From assembly GCF_000227465.1 (NCBI RefSeq), contig NC_016047.1:3576857-3640856 (forward strand): a stretch of DNA of 64,000 bases. The letters are read 5' to 3'. Under the pieces are notes generated by a model that was given only the letters and a program-made list of their open reading frames with translations, was not told where the DNA came from and did no database searches. The DNA comes from Bacillus spizizenii TU-B-10 (lineage in GTDB: Bacteria; Bacillota; Bacilli; Bacillales; Bacillaceae). Positions 9,212 through 19,167 of the stretch are shown here, piece by piece (the first letter of the stretch is position 1; each line of letters opens with the position of its first letter). Position numbers and translations under genes: made by a program.

Positions 9212-9580
9212 CTACAAGTTCGACTGACGTTTCGCTATCAACTTCCTTTCCAATTCGTTGTACTTTTTTAAAACTTCATTCAGTTGTCTCAGATAACGGT
9301 TCTCTGCCTGCAGTTTCTCTAATTCGGAAGAATACTCTGGACCTTTTCCGTAAGTGTATTGCTTTCCAACAGGCTGTTCGAATCGATGTATATCCCCAGC
9401 CTTATGCCATCTAACCCATGTCTGAACCTGTGTCTTATTCTTAATATTCAATTCCTGCATGATCTCTTTCATAGGCACGCCTGCCAATCTCATTTCTACA
9501 GCCTGCTGTTTCACTTCAACCGGATAACTCACTCTTGTCCCCATAGAAAAAACACCTCCAAGTCTAATTTCGGATAACAA
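9212..9580 (-). CDS. IS3-family transposase OrfA (HTH and leucine zipper)
   Basis: A 122-residue protein with a helix-turn-helix of the Tnp_1 kind (YPVEVKQQAVEMRLAGVPMK onward) and a C-terminal leucine-rich coiled coil (LEKLQAENRYLRQLNEVLKK). It binds the element ends. Near its 3' end a slippery heptamer A-AAA-AAG (coding strand, 9269-9263) would allow a -1 shift. After the shift the frame reads without stops through the orfB start, giving the full OrfAB transposase. Confidence 0.9.
   Translation of the reverse strand: MLSEIRLGGVFSMGTRVSYPVEVKQQAVEMRLAGVPMKEIMQELNIKNKTQVQTWVRWHKAGDIHRFEQPVGKQYTYGKGPEYSSELEKLQAENRYLRQLNEVLKKYNELERKLIAKRQSNL
9263..9269 (-). promoter_or_regulatory. Programmed -1 frameshift site of the IS3 transposase
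   Basis: The coding strand reads A AAA AAG in the orfA frame within codons TTA AAA AAG. Slipping back one base yields AAA AAA GTA CAA and an uninterrupted reading frame of about 20 codons up to the orfB ATG. Confidence 0.75.
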
Positions 9581-9669
9581 TCATCCGTTTTCAAACTTGA
9601 AGGTGTTTTTATTTGTCTCATCTTATGGGGTCAGTCCCATACATCGGGTGTGTTTTTGTGTTTTTCTGC

Positions 9670-10840
<1,171 letters not shown>

Positions 10841-13366
10841 CTATTCAGTCCGGCCGCAGCAATTTTTATATTTTTTCCCGCTTCCGCAGTGGCATGGGGC
10901 ATTTCGGCCAATATCAACCACTTTGCGAACCGGTGCTTTCTTTGCTTTTTTGTTATCGTCGCCTTCTTGCTGCTGATGAGCCGTTGTCTGGCCCTGTACA
11001 ACCTCTTCACGCTCCAGATTGTTTTCAATCTCAGCTTTCATCACAAATTTTGCGACCTCGTCCTCGATCGATTCAATCATATTCTCAAACATCGCAAAGC
11101 CTTCCATTTGATACTCTCGAAGCGGATTCGTCTGTGCATACGCTCGAAGGTGAATTCCTTGGCGAAGCTGATCCATTGCATCGATATGATCCATCCATTT
11201 TGAATCAACGGCTCGAAGGACGATGACTTTTTCGAATTCGCGCATTTGCTCTTCGCCGAATTTCACTTCTTTTTCATTATATTTCGTCATGATGCGATCC
11301 ATAATGAGTTCATGCATTTCATCCGGCTCTTTGCCAAAGATATCGCTCTTCTCAAGCGCACCTTCATCAAGATAAGTCGTGTTGACAAGCTCAACAAGAC
11401 CATCAAGCTTCCACTCCTCAGGAAGCTCTTCTCTTGGCGTATAGGCTGCAATTGCACGTTCGAGAGAAGACTTGATCATATTTTCAACGATTTCGCGCAA
11501 GTTTTCAGAGTCAATGACTTCAAAGCGCTGCTTATAAATGACCTCACGCTGCTGGCGGAGAACGTCATCATATTGCAGAAGCTGTTTACGTGAATCGAAG
11601 TTATTGCCTTCGACGCGTTTTTGAGACGATTCAACCGCGCGGGATACCATTTTGCTTTGAATTGGAGTAGAGTCGTCCATCCCGAAGCGGTCAAGCATTG
11701 CCATTGTCCGCTCAGCTCCGAATCTGCGCATCAATTCATCTTCCATAGAAAGATAAAATTGGGTGATCCCCGGGTCTCCCTGACGTCCGGAACGTCCTCG
11801 AAGCTGATTGTCAATCCGGCGTGATTCATGGCGTTCCGTTCCGACAACTGCAAGACCGCCAAGCTCTTTTACACCTTCGCCAAGCTTAATGTCCGTTCCG
11901 CGCCCCGCCATGTTTGTCGCAATCGTAACTGCGCCTTTTTGGCCGGCCTCTTCAATGATCTGCGCTTCACGTTCATGGTTTTTGGCGTTTAACACTTGAT
12001 GCGGGATTCCTTTGTTTTTAAGCAGCTTAGAAATCAATTCAGATGTTTCAACCGCAACCGTACCGACAAGAACAGGCTGTCCGGTCATGTAACGCTGTGC
12101 GACATCCTCCGCAACCGCCTTAAACTTCCCTTCCATCGTGCGGTAAATTAAATCCGGACGGTCGTCACGGACAACAGGCTTGTTAGTAGGGATCGTGACA
12201 ACCTGCATGTTGTAGATGTTGCGGAATTCTTCTTCCTCTGTCTTAGCTGTACCAGTCATACCGGCAAGTTTTTCGTACATCCGGAAGTAGTTTTGGAACG
12301 TAATGGTCGCCAAGGTCATGCTTTCGTTTTGAATCTCAAGCCCTTCCTTCGCTTCAATCGCTTGGTGAAGCCCCTCGCTGTAGCGGCGCCCTTTCATCAG
12401 ACGTCCCGTGAAGGAATCCACAATAACAACCTGTCCGTCTTCCACTACATAGTCAACGTCCTTCTGCATCGCAGCGTGCGCTTTTAAGGACTGGTTGATA
12501 TGGTGGTTAAGCGCGACATGTTTCACATCAAACAGGTTATCGATGCCGAACGCTTTTTCTGCCTTCGTCATTCCTTCCTCAGTCAGCTGTACACCTTTTG
12601 TTTTGATATCATACGTATAATCCTTCTCTGCTTTTAACGTGCGGACAAAAGCATTTGCCTGCACGTACAGCTTAGTGGATTTCGCAGCTTGTCCAGAAAT
12701 GATAAGCGGTGTTCTCGCTTCATCAATTAAAATAGAGTCAACTTCATCTATTACCGCAAAATGAAGCGGGCGCTGAACCATCTGCTCTTTATAAAGAACC
12801 ATATTGTCACGCAAATAGTCGAAACCAAGCTCGTTGTTTGTGGAGTAAGTAATGTCAGCGGCATAAGCTTCCCGTTTTTCGTCTTTTGACATTGAGTTTA
12901 AATTTAAGCCGACAGTCATACCGAGAAACTCGAAAATTTTCCCCATCTGCTCAGCGTCACGGCTTGCCAAGTATTCGTTGACAGTCACGATGTGTACGCC
13001 TTTACCTGTTAACGCATTTAAATAAACAGGCAGAGTAGACGTTAACGTTTTCCCTTCCCCTGTTTTCATTTCAGCGATATTTCCGTCATGGAGCGCTACG
13101 CCCCCCATGAGCTGGACTTTGAACGGAAACATTCCGGTTACGCGGCGCGAAGCTTCCCGAACAACAGCGAATGCTTCAACAAGAAGATCATCAGTTGTCG
13201 CCCCTTTTTCAAGGCGCTCTTTAAATTCAATCGTTTTATGTTTCAGCGCGTCGTCAGAGAGATTTTCATAGTCTCCGCGAACCGCATCAATATCGTTAGC
13301 TATTTTTTCGTATCTATTCAGCGTACGTTTTGTTGGATCAAACATTTTATTTAAAATTCCAAGCAT
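10841..13366 (-). CDS. secA: SecA, preprotein translocase ATPase
   Basis: An 841-residue protein, the length of B. subtilis SecA. It has Walker A MKTGEGKT (about 100-107), the DEAD-type Walker [14 protein letters not shown] (about 205-217), the preprotein cross-linking domain, the second RecA fold with GRGTDIKLG and the arginine-finger region [11 protein letters not shown], and a C-terminal zinc motif [13 protein letters not shown]. It drives ATP-dependent export through SecYEG. The start ATG is followed by [13 protein letters not shown]. It is upstream of prfB as in other Bacillus. Confidence 0.98.
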   Translation of the reverse strand: MLGILNKMFDPTKRTLNRYEKIANDIDAVRGDYENLSDDALKHKTIEFKERLEKGATTDDLLVEAFAVVREASRRVTGMFPFKVQLMGGVALHDGNIAEMKTGEGKTLTSTLPVYLNALTGKGVHIVTVNEYLASRDAEQMGKIFEFLGMTVGLNLNSMSKDEKREAYAADITYSTNNELGFDYLRDNMVLYKEQMVQRPLHFAVIDEVDSILIDEARTPLIISGQAAKSTKLYVQANAFVRTLKAEKDYTYDIKTKGVQLTEEGMTKAEKAFGIDNLFDVKHVALNHHINQSLKAHAAMQKDVDYVVEDGQVVIVDSFTGRLMKGRRYSEGLHQAIEAKEGLEIQNESMTLATITFQNYFRMYEKLAGMTGTAKTEEEEFRNIYNMQVVTIPTNKPVVRDDRPDLIYRTMEGKFKAVAEDVAQRYMTGQPVLVGTVAVETSELISKLLKNKGIPHQVLNAKNHEREAQIIEEAGQKGAVTIATNMAGRGTDIKLGEGVKELGGLAVVGTERHESRRIDNQLRGRSGRQGDPGITQFYLSMEDELMRRFGAERTMAMLDRFGMDDSTPIQSKMVSRAVESSQKRVEGNNFDSRKQLLQYDDVLRQQREVIYKQRFEVIDSENLREIVENMIKSSLERAIAAYTPREELPEEWKLDGLVELVNTTYLDEGALEKSDIFGKEPDEMHELIMDRIMTKYNEKEVKFGEEQMREFEKVIVLRAVDSKWMDHIDAMDQLRQGIHLRAYAQTNPLREYQMEGFAMFENMIESIEDEVAKFVMKAEIENNLEREEVVQGQTTAHQQQEGDDNKKAKKAPVRKVVDIGRNAPCHCGSGKKYKNCCGRTE

Positions 13367-13388
13367 TTATAACGCTCCTCTATCATCA

Positions 13389-13413
13389 CATGCCTGATTT
13401 GCAGGCATGTATA
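13389..13413 (-). other. Hairpin in the secA leader
   Basis: CATGCCTG / CAGGCATG with a short AT-rich loop lies about 23 bases upstream of the secA start on the minus strand. It is not followed by a T-tract. It may affect mRNA stability or translation; no function is claimed. Confidence 0.35.
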
Positions 13414-13495
13414 AATAATTTACTAGTCCATGTATACCTCTCATTATCATATCATACCTTTTGTTATTTCCAAAGAATTTGCAAATAAGAAAAAC

Positions 13496-13530
13496 AAAAA
13501 CCTTCCGCGGTCATCACGGAAGGCTTTTGT
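13496..13530 (-). terminator. Terminator of hpf
   Basis: The stem AAAAGCCTTCCG / CGGAAGGTTTTT starts just after the hpf stop codon and is followed by a T-rich tract on the minus strand. Confidence 0.88.
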
Positions 13531-13533
13531 TCT

Positions 13534-14103
13534 TTATTCAGTCGGTTCAATCAAGCCATATTTCCCATCATTTCTGCGGTACACGACATTTGTAAGGTTT
13601 GTTTCTGCATTTGTGAAAACAAAGAAATTATGGCCGAGCATATTCATTTGCAAGATCGCTTCTTCACTGTCCATCGGCTTTAAATTAAAGCGTTTCTGAC
13701 GGACAATGTCCAAGCTCTCCTCATCTTCTATTTCATCCTGAACCGCAATATCTGTATCAGAGCCAAGGCCGTTTGCCAATAAATATTTTGGAGAGCCCTG
13801 CTCACGGAATTTACGGTTTACTTTCGTTTTGTGCTTACGGATTTGACGTTCCAGTTTGTTTGTTGCGAGATCAATTGCGTTGTACATATCCTCGTTATGC
13901 ACCTCGGACCGAAGCGCCAGATCTGTCATCGGAATCGTAACCTCAACTTTAGACTCCTTGTCGTTGTAAAACTTCAAGTTGACGTTCACATCGGCATTCA
14001 CGCTATGGTCAAAATAACGCTCCAGCTTGCCGATCTTCTTCTCGACATGATCCTTTAACGCGGGTGTCACTTCAATATTTTCTCCTCTGATGTTATAGTT
14101 CAT
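13534..14103 (-). CDS. hpf: Long-form ribosome hibernation promoting factor (YvyD)
   Basis: A 189-residue protein with an N-terminal ribosome-binding S30AE domain (NYNIRGENIEVTPALKDHV onward, residues 1-100) and a C-terminal dimerisation domain (about 130-189, with RFNLKPMDSEEAILQMNMLGHNFF). It dimerises 70S ribosomes into inactive 100S particles in stationary phase and stress. The ATG at 14103 follows GGGAGG; a TTG one codon upstream is an alternative. It is a single-gene unit with its own stress promoter and terminator, between the flagellar cluster and secA. Confidence 0.96.
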   Translation of the reverse strand: MNYNIRGENIEVTPALKDHVEKKIGKLERYFDHSVNADVNVNLKFYNDKESKVEVTIPMTDLALRSEVHNEDMYNAIDLATNKLERQIRKHKTKVNRKFREQGSPKYLLANGLGSDTDIAVQDEIEDEESLDIVRQKRFNLKPMDSEEAILQMNMLGHNFFVFTNAETNLTNVVYRRNDGKYGLIEPTE

Positions 14104-14142
14104 CAAAGAACGCCTCCCTTTTATTAAGGATATGTATCTATT

Positions 14143-14174
14143 TCTTCTTTACCCTTTACAATTCCTGCTGAAAC
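14143..14174 (-). promoter_or_regulatory. Overlapping sigma-B and sigma-H promoters of hpf
   Basis: On the minus strand GTTTCA (-35, 14174-14169), 14 bases, then GGGTAA (-10, 14154-14149) fits sigma-B. The same stretch reads GCAGGAATT, 12 bases, GAAGAAAT, which fits sigma-H. The B. subtilis homologue is known to use both factors. Confidence 0.75.
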
Positions 14175-14293
14175 GTAAACCTTTTGTGAAAATTCAGTGA
14201 ACTTTGTCGAATTGTGTTTGTATGTGCTGATGATTTGGCGGTTCGGAGGTATATGTATATGCTGATTGTAATAAACAAATACCTCACCCTCGC

Positions 14294-14671
14294 CTAATTG
14301 ATTACAAAGGGCTCCATACATTGATGAATGGACAGCATCCATTTTCTATAATGAATCAGAAAATGTTCTTTTAAAAACTCGCAGAACTCATAAGAGGGAA
14401 AAGAGAAAGAAACCAATTGATCAAACTCCGCAAAAATTTCGTCAAATGCTTTAATACATATTTCAGCACACCGCGTGTTCATAACAAAGAGAAGTGTTGA
14501 ATGTGTTGAATCCAAATAAAAAAAGGCTTGGATCAGATCTTGGTAGATCCGATCCCCTTCTGTTTTTGATAAATTCTGTTCAGCTTCTATCAAATAACAT
14601 AGCCCTTCCTCAATGGTAAAAAGAAGATGATAATAAGCTGATAAAAGCGTATAATCTTCAATGCTCTTCAA
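14294..14671 (-). CDS. Uncharacterised helical protein after fliT
   Basis: About 125 residues, not recognised. The sequence is helix-rich and acidic (SIEDYTLLSAYYHLLFTIEEG; ending MLSIHQCMEPFVIN), with no signal peptide or clear membrane helix. A TTG at 14671 has a good ribosome site (AGGTGAG, 4 bases). A GTG at 14680, one base from the fliT stop, is possible but has none. The gene directly follows fliD-fliS-fliT on the same strand, so a chaperone-like or motility role is plausible by context only. A different frame here (14124-14342, 72 codons) overlaps its end, lacks a ribosome site and covers the hpf promoter. Confidence 0.6.
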   Translation of the reverse strand: MKSIEDYTLLSAYYHLLFTIEEGLCYLIEAEQNLSKTEGDRIYQDLIQAFFYLDSTHSTLLFVMNTRCAEICIKAFDEIFAEFDQLVSFSFPSYEFCEFLKEHFLIHYRKWMLSIHQCMEPFVIN

Positions 14672-14680
14672 GGCACTCAC

Positions 14681-15022
14681 CTATTTACGCTTGTCATAAT
14701 ATCTGCCGTCAATCGTAATGTTGTTATAAGGATTTAAATACGTCGTGTGCATCGCACGTTTTCTTTTTACCTGCTGAAGTTCTGTTGCGATTGACTGCTT
14801 TAGTCTTTTCATTTCCTTCACAATAAGCTGATCCCATGTCAGGACAAGCTTCATCTGCTTTTTTTCTTCTTCTGAAAGCGGCAGAGATATCTCCTGAATA
14901 AGTTCAGACCGTTTAGCCACAAAGTCTTCAATTTGCTTTAAAAGTTCATCGCTTTCAGGTGTATCTTGTATGTGTGACAGCATACTCTGCGTCTCAGTGT
15001 ATAGTTGATCTATGTTATTCAT
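14681..15022 (-). CDS. fliT: FliT, flagellar export chaperone
   Basis: A 113-residue helical protein matching the B. subtilis FliT length and position. It contains heptad-like charged helices (ESDELLKQIEDFVAKRSELIQE; KKQMKLVLTWDQLIVKEMKRL). FliT escorts the filament cap FliD to the export apparatus. Its ATG overlaps the fliS stop by four bases (ATGA), so the two are translationally coupled. Confidence 0.9.
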   Translation of the reverse strand: MNNIDQLYTETQSMLSHIQDTPESDELLKQIEDFVAKRSELIQEISLPLSEEEKKQMKLVLTWDQLIVKEMKRLKQSIATELQQVKRKRAMHTTYLNPYNNITIDGRYYDKRK

Positions 15023-15420
15023 GCGATCCCGCCTGATCCGTGCCGGTCCTTCCGTTCACTTTGAATGGCTTGTTTCCATGCATCACGAAAATCTGTTACA
15101 TATCCTTCAACCTCATCCAGCATGCTCGTATCACTTTTGATATTTGCCTGTACCAATCTTCGATACATATAATCGTACATCGCACCCATGGAAGCGGAAA
15201 GCTCTATGTTGCGGTTAAGTGTAAAATTTAATTCCTGAATGATATTTTGCGCTTTAATCAGATTTTCATTTTTACGTTCCATATCATCATTCTCAATGGC
15301 CTGAGATGCGAGTCTTATAAATTTCAAACAGCCATTATACAGCATAAGTGTCAGTTCACCTGGTGTAGCAGTATTCACTGAATTTTGCTGATAGGCTGTA
15401 TAAGGATTTTGGATCGCCAT
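15019..15420 (-). CDS. fliS: FliS, flagellin export chaperone
   Basis: A 133-residue four-helix chaperone with the family N-terminus (NPYTAYQQNSVNTATPGELTLMLYNG) and the conserved YDYMYRRLVQANIKSD. It binds the C-terminus of flagellin Hag in the cytoplasm. FliS, Hag and FliW form the partner-switching circuit that controls CsrA. It lies between fliD and fliT in the fliD operon. Confidence 0.96.
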   Translation of the reverse strand: MAIQNPYTAYQQNSVNTATPGELTLMLYNGCLKFIRLASQAIENDDMERKNENLIKAQNIIQELNFTLNRNIELSASMGAMYDYMYRRLVQANIKSDTSMLDEVEGYVTDFRDAWKQAIQSERKDRHGSGGIA

Positions 15421-15441
15421 GTGTCATCCTCCAAATTACAT

Positions 15442-16938
15442 TTATTGTACAAGAAGCTGTGATAAATAGGACGCTTGTTCGTTCATTTTTTGAATCGCAG
15501 AATCCATTGCACTGAATTTTTTATAATAACGGTTTTCTATCGTGTTCAACCGGTCCTGCATTTTGATGATATCAGTGCTGATCGTGTTTAAATTTTTACC
15601 GATTGAGTAGTTATCGGCGCCCATTGTCGAGTTGCCGGCTTTTGCTTCAATGCTTTTCACTGTGCTTTTCAGTGTATCACCGATGCGTTTCATAATTCCT
15701 TTATCACTATAGTCACTGCTGTTCGTTCCGCTTGTAAATAAGGCGGCAACACTTTGCGGATCTTCTTGTATTTTTGCTTTCAGTTTATCTTCATTAATCT
15801 CTAAATGTCCCCGTAATTGGTAAGCACTTGATGTTGTGATGCCAAATTCAGTTAATTGATAGGTTTTTCCATTCGCATTTACTTGAGTATAAAAATCAGT
15901 CCGCATTTGGTTCGTACCGGTGCTTATACTGGCATCATTTCTCAGCAATCCGCTTTTTGCCTTCTCTTCCCACAGCTCTACCTCTTTATCAGACATTGCT
16001 TCTTTTTGTTCACTCGTCAGCGGCGTATAGTCTCTGTATTTTTCTTCCTTAAGCTTTTCATTCAGACTGTCAACCAATTCATTGTATTTATCTACAAACT
16101 CTTTAATTTGGTTATAAATCCCGTCAACATCAGTAGAAACAGATGTGGTAACAGGGCCTGTGGCTGCCGTTGTATTTTTGATCGAGTAGGTAACGCCATT
16201 AACCGTAAAGTTGTTTGTCAGCTTCTCCATTTCAAAGCCATTAATTGTGACTTTTGCATTTGTTCCTTCCTTGTAAGCAGTGAGCTTATTATCAGCGTCT
16301 AAAGAAAAACCGAGCTGACCGGACATAAAGTCGGCTGTAGAAGAGTCTGCTGCCTGTATGCTGCCTCCTGCGCCTGTTGCTTTAGAAGAAAACGCAATCG
16401 TTTCTACATACTCTGTACCGTTCCAAATTTTATCTTTAAATGCTGATACTCCTAGATCTGAGCTGTTAATTTTAGAAATCACATTATCAATCGTATCGGC
16501 GCTCGTCACACTGATGTTTACTGTTTTTACCGTTGTCTCGCCAGGCGCAACAACGTCAAATGCCAAATTATAATCGCCTTGTGTGTATCCCGTATAATTA
16601 TTTGCCTTATAAGTCGCTGCGGTTGCCAAGCTCGCTACTTCAACAGTAGAAGAAGAGTTTGGCGCACTTGCGCTTCCTGTAGCAGTTAACACAGACTCAT
16701 TGGAGCTGGTAACAGTTTTGCTCTGATACGTACTCGGATATGTCAACGTATTTTTAGACATATAATCTTGCAGTTCTTTTATTTTTGAGTTTACTTCACG
16801 GTAGCTGTCACGCTGCCATTCAAGAGTCTGTTTTTTTTGTGTCAGCTTATCAAGCGGCGCTCTTTCTGTCTGCATCAGCTTTGATACGATATCATCTATA
16901 TCCATTCCTGACGCCAGACCTGTTATTCTCGTGACCAT
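15442..16938 (-). CDS. fliD: FliD, flagellar filament cap (HAP2)
   Basis: A 498-residue protein, the B. subtilis FliD length. The N-terminal FliD domain begins [22 protein letters not shown] serine/threonine-rich middle domain follows, and the C-terminal domain ends with coiled-coil helices ([30 protein letters not shown]). It caps the filament and folds incoming flagellin. It is the second gene of the flaG-fliD-fliS-fliT unit. Confidence 0.96.
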   Translation of the reverse strand: MVTRITGLASGMDIDDIVSKLMQTERAPLDKLTQKKQTLEWQRDSYREVNSKIKELQDYMSKNTLTYPSTYQSKTVTSSNESVLTATGSASAPNSSSTVEVASLATAATYKANNYTGYTQGDYNLAFDVVAPGETTVKTVNISVTSADTIDNVISKINSSDLGVSAFKDKIWNGTEYVETIAFSSKATGAGGSIQAADSSTADFMSGQLGFSLDADNKLTAYKEGTNAKVTINGFEMEKLTNNFTVNGVTYSIKNTTAATGPVTTSVSTDVDGIYNQIKEFVDKYNELVDSLNEKLKEEKYRDYTPLTSEQKEAMSDKEVELWEEKAKSGLLRNDASISTGTNQMRTDFYTQVNANGKTYQLTEFGITTSSAYQLRGHLEINEDKLKAKIQEDPQSVAALFTSGTNSSDYSDKGIMKRIGDTLKSTVKSIEAKAGNSTMGADNYSIGKNLNTISTDIIKMQDRLNTIENRYYKKFSAMDSAIQKMNEQASYLSQLLVQ

Positions 16939-16955
16939 TCCAAACCACTCCTAAT

Positions 16956-17285
16956 CTACTTTTTCTCATCTACAAATAACCCAAGAAATTCAGTCATAGC
17001 CGCATAAAAATCAAGCCACCGTTTCGGCGGAATTTCGCGGATGACTTCATTTGTAGAGTCCTCTATTACTTGTACATAGTATTCATTTAACTTCTCATGG
17101 AGCTCAAACTTCAGGTGAACTTGCGAAGGTTCCAAAAGCTTGTTCATTTCCCCTACCATTTCAGCAAGATTGGTATATGAAACTTGCTGAACAGGAACCA
17201 CACTCTCATGATCTTTCTGATTATGTATTTGAGTATCATAACGATCCCAAACAGGTTGTAACGTAGTGAGCCTTTCAATATTCAA
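16956..17285 (-). CDS. flaG: FlaG-family protein (YvyC)
   Basis: A 109-residue FlaG-family protein; the diagnostic C-terminal part is KFELHEKLNEYYVQVIEDSTNEVIREIPPKRWLDFYAAM. The family influences filament length but its exact role is unclear. It is the first gene of the fliD operon, 17 bases before fliD. Confidence 0.92.
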   Translation of the reverse strand: MNIERLTTLQPVWDRYDTQIHNQKDHESVVPVQQVSYTNLAEMVGEMNKLLEPSQVHLKFELHEKLNEYYVQVIEDSTNEVIREIPPKRWLDFYAAMTEFLGLFVDEKK

Positions 17286-17317
17286 TTGATCATCCCCTAT
17301 GTCCCAATCTATCGTTT

Positions 17318-17343
17318 ATATCGACTAAGTCGAGATAAGATTA
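17318..17343 (-). promoter_or_regulatory. Candidate sigma-D promoter of flaG-fliDST
   Basis: Minus strand: TAAT (17343-17340), exactly 15 bases, then TCGATAT (17324-17318). This matches the sigma-D spacing with one mismatch in each box and sits about 35 bases upstream of the flaG start. Confidence 0.65.
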
Positions 17344-17475
17344 CACATATTTTTGGAAAAAAACTCATCTGTTTTAGATTTCTTGTTTGGAAATACATTT
17401 ATAAAGCAGGTGGAGAATCCGATTATTATATCACGAGTTATAGACAGCAAGGGGAAAGATTTGGAGTTAGGAATA

Positions 17476-17511
17476 TAAAAAAAGACCCCGGCAATCGCCA
17501 AGGTCTTTTCA
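17476..17511 (-). terminator. Terminator of hag
   Basis: A GACCTTGGC / GCCGGGGTC stem with loop GATT is followed by a long T-tract on the minus strand, immediately after the hag stop codon. Confidence 0.93.
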
Positions 17512-17514
17512 AAA

Positions 17515-18354
17515 TTAACGTAACAATTGAAGTACGTTTTGCGGCTGTTGGTTTGCTTGAGCAAGCATCGCTTGAGAAGCTTGAGAAAGAATGTTGTTCT
17601 TTGTGAACTCGCTCATCTCTTTAGCCATGTCAACGTCACGGATACGAGACTCAGCAGCTGTTAAGTTTTCAGAAGAAGCACCAAGGTTGTTAATTGTGTG
17701 CTCTAAACGGTTTTGTACTGCACCAAGTTTACCACGCTCAGAAGATACTTTGTTAATTGCAGAATCTACTTTAGTTAGAAGCGCATCTGTGTTAGCTGCC
17801 GTAGCTGTTGTTACTTTGTAATCTGCTTTTAACATGTCAAGACCTGTAGCAGCAGTACTCATATCCCCAATGCTAACTGTTAATTGTTGACCTTTGTTGG
17901 CACCTATTTGGAAAGTGAATCCATTTGTCTCCGTACCATCAAGAAGGTTTTTACCGTTAAAAGCTGTACGTTGAGAAATTCCATCTACCTCATCAAGAAG
18001 GTTATCAATTTCATCCTGAATTGCTTGAAGGTCTGTCGTTGCATCTTGAGTACCAGTGTTACCCGCTTGAACAGTTAACTCACGAACACGTTGAAGAATT
18101 GAGTGAGTTTCAGTCAATGCACCCTCAGCTGTTTGGATAAGAGAGATTCCGTCTTGAGAGTTTTTAGAAGCCATATCAAGACCTCTGATTTGTCCTCTCA
18201 TTTTTTCAGAGATCGCAAGACCAGCTGCGTCATCTCCCGCACGGTTGATACGAAGACCTGAAGAAAGTTTCTCCATGTTCTTTTGTGCTGCACCGTTGTT
18301 TGAAGACAAACGGTTCAGTGTGTTAAGTGCTGCGATATTGTGGTTAATTCTCAT
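17515..18354 (-). CDS. hag: Flagellin Hag, short variant
   Basis: A 279-residue flagellin. The conserved N-terminal D0/D1 region (MRINHNIAALNTLNRLSSNN to about residue 140) and C-terminal D1/D0 region (from about 200, ending QQPQNVLQLLR) match B. subtilis Hag closely. The exposed central segment is about 25 residues shorter than the 304-residue protein of strain 168 and differs in sequence (TNGFTFQIGANKGQQLTVSIGDM region). It is the filament subunit and its message is controlled by CsrA. It is monocistronic, with a sigma-D promoter and a strong terminator. Confidence 0.97.
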   Translation of the reverse strand: MRINHNIAALNTLNRLSSNNGAAQKNMEKLSSGLRINRAGDDAAGLAISEKMRGQIRGLDMASKNSQDGISLIQTAEGALTETHSILQRVRELTVQAGNTGTQDATTDLQAIQDEIDNLLDEVDGISQRTAFNGKNLLDGTETNGFTFQIGANKGQQLTVSIGDMSTAATGLDMLKADYKVTTATAANTDALLTKVDSAINKVSSERGKLGAVQNRLEHTINNLGASSENLTAAESRIRDVDMAKEMSEFTKNNILSQASQAMLAQANQQPQNVLQLLR

Positions 18355-18360
18355 AGTTTT

Positions 18361-18400
18361 GTTCCTCCCTGAATGTGTTTTTAGGCACGTCCTTGTGCCT
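18361..18400 (-). promoter_or_regulatory. CsrA-binding sites in the hag leader
   Basis: On the mRNA strand a hairpin AGGCAC-AAGGAC-GTGCCT (18400-18383) displays GGA in its loop, and a second GGA is in the ribosome site CAGGGAGGAAC (18371-18361). This is the two-site layout by which CsrA represses hag translation in B. subtilis. Confidence 0.88.
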
Positions 18401-18451
18401 CATTTTTGTAACCGGCGGAGTCATTTACGCTTCCTCCCGGCTACATCATTA

Positions 18452-18477
18452 ATATCGGATTGTCTCTGATTTTGTTA
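18452..18477 (-). promoter_or_regulatory. Sigma-D promoter of hag
   Basis: Minus strand: -10 CCGATAT (18458-18452) preceded at 15 bases by TAAC (18477-18474). It is identical in layout to the known hag promoter and about 100 bases upstream of the start codon. Confidence 0.85.
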
Positions 18478-18487
18478 ATACCAAAAT

Positions 18488-18516
18488 AAAAAAATCCTCA
18501 CTTTTTTTGTGAGGAT
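18488..18516 (-). terminator. Terminator overlapping the end of csrA
   Basis: TCCTCAC / GTGAGGA stem (18495-18501 with 18509-18515) with an A/T loop and a T-tract on the minus strand. The csrA stop codon TGA is inside the hairpin. Confidence 0.85.
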
Positions 18517-18722
18517 AATGCGGAGATCACATCACTGGATAACGCTGCCGCACGGTTATTTTCTTCCTGAATGGTCAAGTAAATTTCTTTCCTGTGAATA
18601 TCAATATGCTTTGGGGCGTCAATTCCAATTTTCACTTGATCACCCTCAACCGCAATGACTTTCACTTCAATATCAGCACCTATTTGAATCGCTTCGTTTA
18701 TTTTCCGCGATAAAACTAGCAT
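18498..18722 (-). CDS. csrA: CsrA, translational repressor
   Basis: A 74-residue RNA-binding protein with the family start [20 protein letters not shown] and the core [26 protein letters not shown]. It blocks translation of hag by binding GGA motifs in its leader and is antagonised by FliW. Its ATG overlaps the 3' end of fliW by seven bases. Its last codons form part of the operon terminator. hag lies directly downstream. Confidence 0.97.
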   Translation of the reverse strand: MLVLSRKINEAIQIGADIEVKVIAVEGDQVKIGIDAPKHIDIHRKEIYLTIQEENNRAAALSSDVISALSSQKK

Positions 18723-19147
18723 GATTCTCCTCCAATCGGATGCTTTGTCGTATATGAGGAGTCGTGTAAAACGACTTGCTTAGCCATCATGTTTTTACGA
18801 TTCACAATAATGGGAGCCAATAAATTGGCAGTAGATTTTTCGAACGGCTCTGCCATGGTCAATATTGTCATAACTTCTACGTCTTCAATATTATCGATAT
18901 CCAAAAGTTCAGCAGTTGATTCATCAAGGTCAAATTCATAATTCTTAAAAAAGATGAACGGACTGACAACGATGAACGCAAGATTTTCTGAAGTGACGGA
19001 CTGCAGCGCCACGAATGGAGAGTCTTCTGAAAGCGGAAGAATGACGAACTGTTTTTCTTCTAAAAAGCCCGGAATCCCGTTTTCAAAAAGAATGATTTGT
19101 TCTTCTTTTACGTTCATTTGGCCATGGTACTTTGTATGAATGATCAT
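18716..19147 (-). CDS. fliW: FliW, flagellar assembly factor and CsrA antagonist
   Basis: A 143-residue FliW-family protein ([38 protein letters not shown]). It binds either flagellin or CsrA. When Hag leaves the cell, FliW frees itself and removes CsrA from the hag message. It is placed directly before csrA with an overlap, so the two antagonists are made together. Confidence 0.96.
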   Translation of the reverse strand: MIIHTKYHGQMNVKEEQIILFENGIPGFLEEKQFVILPLSEDSPFVALQSVTSENLAFIVVSPFIFFKNYEFDLDESTAELLDIDNIEDVEVMTILTMAEPFEKSTANLLAPIIVNRKNMMAKQVVLHDSSYTTKHPIGGESC

Positions 19148-19167
19148 TGTTCACGATCCTTTTCTGT

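Larger units (their letters stand above)
8353..9638 (-). mobile_element. IS3-family insertion sequence (IS150-like), 1286 bp
   Basis: The element carries the two overlapping transposase frames typical of IS3. Its ends are inverted repeats: the left end reads GGGACTGACCCC and the right end reads the same on the minus strand. Imperfect pairing continues inward to AAAACACCTT. It is flanked by a 4-bp direct repeat ATAC (8349-8352 and 9639-9642), the likely target duplication. It lies in the intergenic space between yvjA and prfB and interrupts the hairpin that would terminate prfB. Both frames are open and the ends intact, so it may be active. Its family name in ISfinder is not claimed. Confidence 0.9.

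Noticed and set aside
8346..9643. Alternative IS boundaries beginning TG and ending CA (TGTAT at the left, ATACA at the right)
   Set aside because: This would need a 2-base gap in one end repeat and leaves unmatched flanks (ACC, TCG). Ends at GGGACTGACCCC give a clean ATAC target repeat and restore the prfB hairpin.
14124..14342. 72-codon frame between fliT and hpf as a gene
   Set aside because: No ribosome site, overlap with the end of a better-supported frame and with the sigma-B/sigma-H promoter of hpf. Kept only as an alternative.
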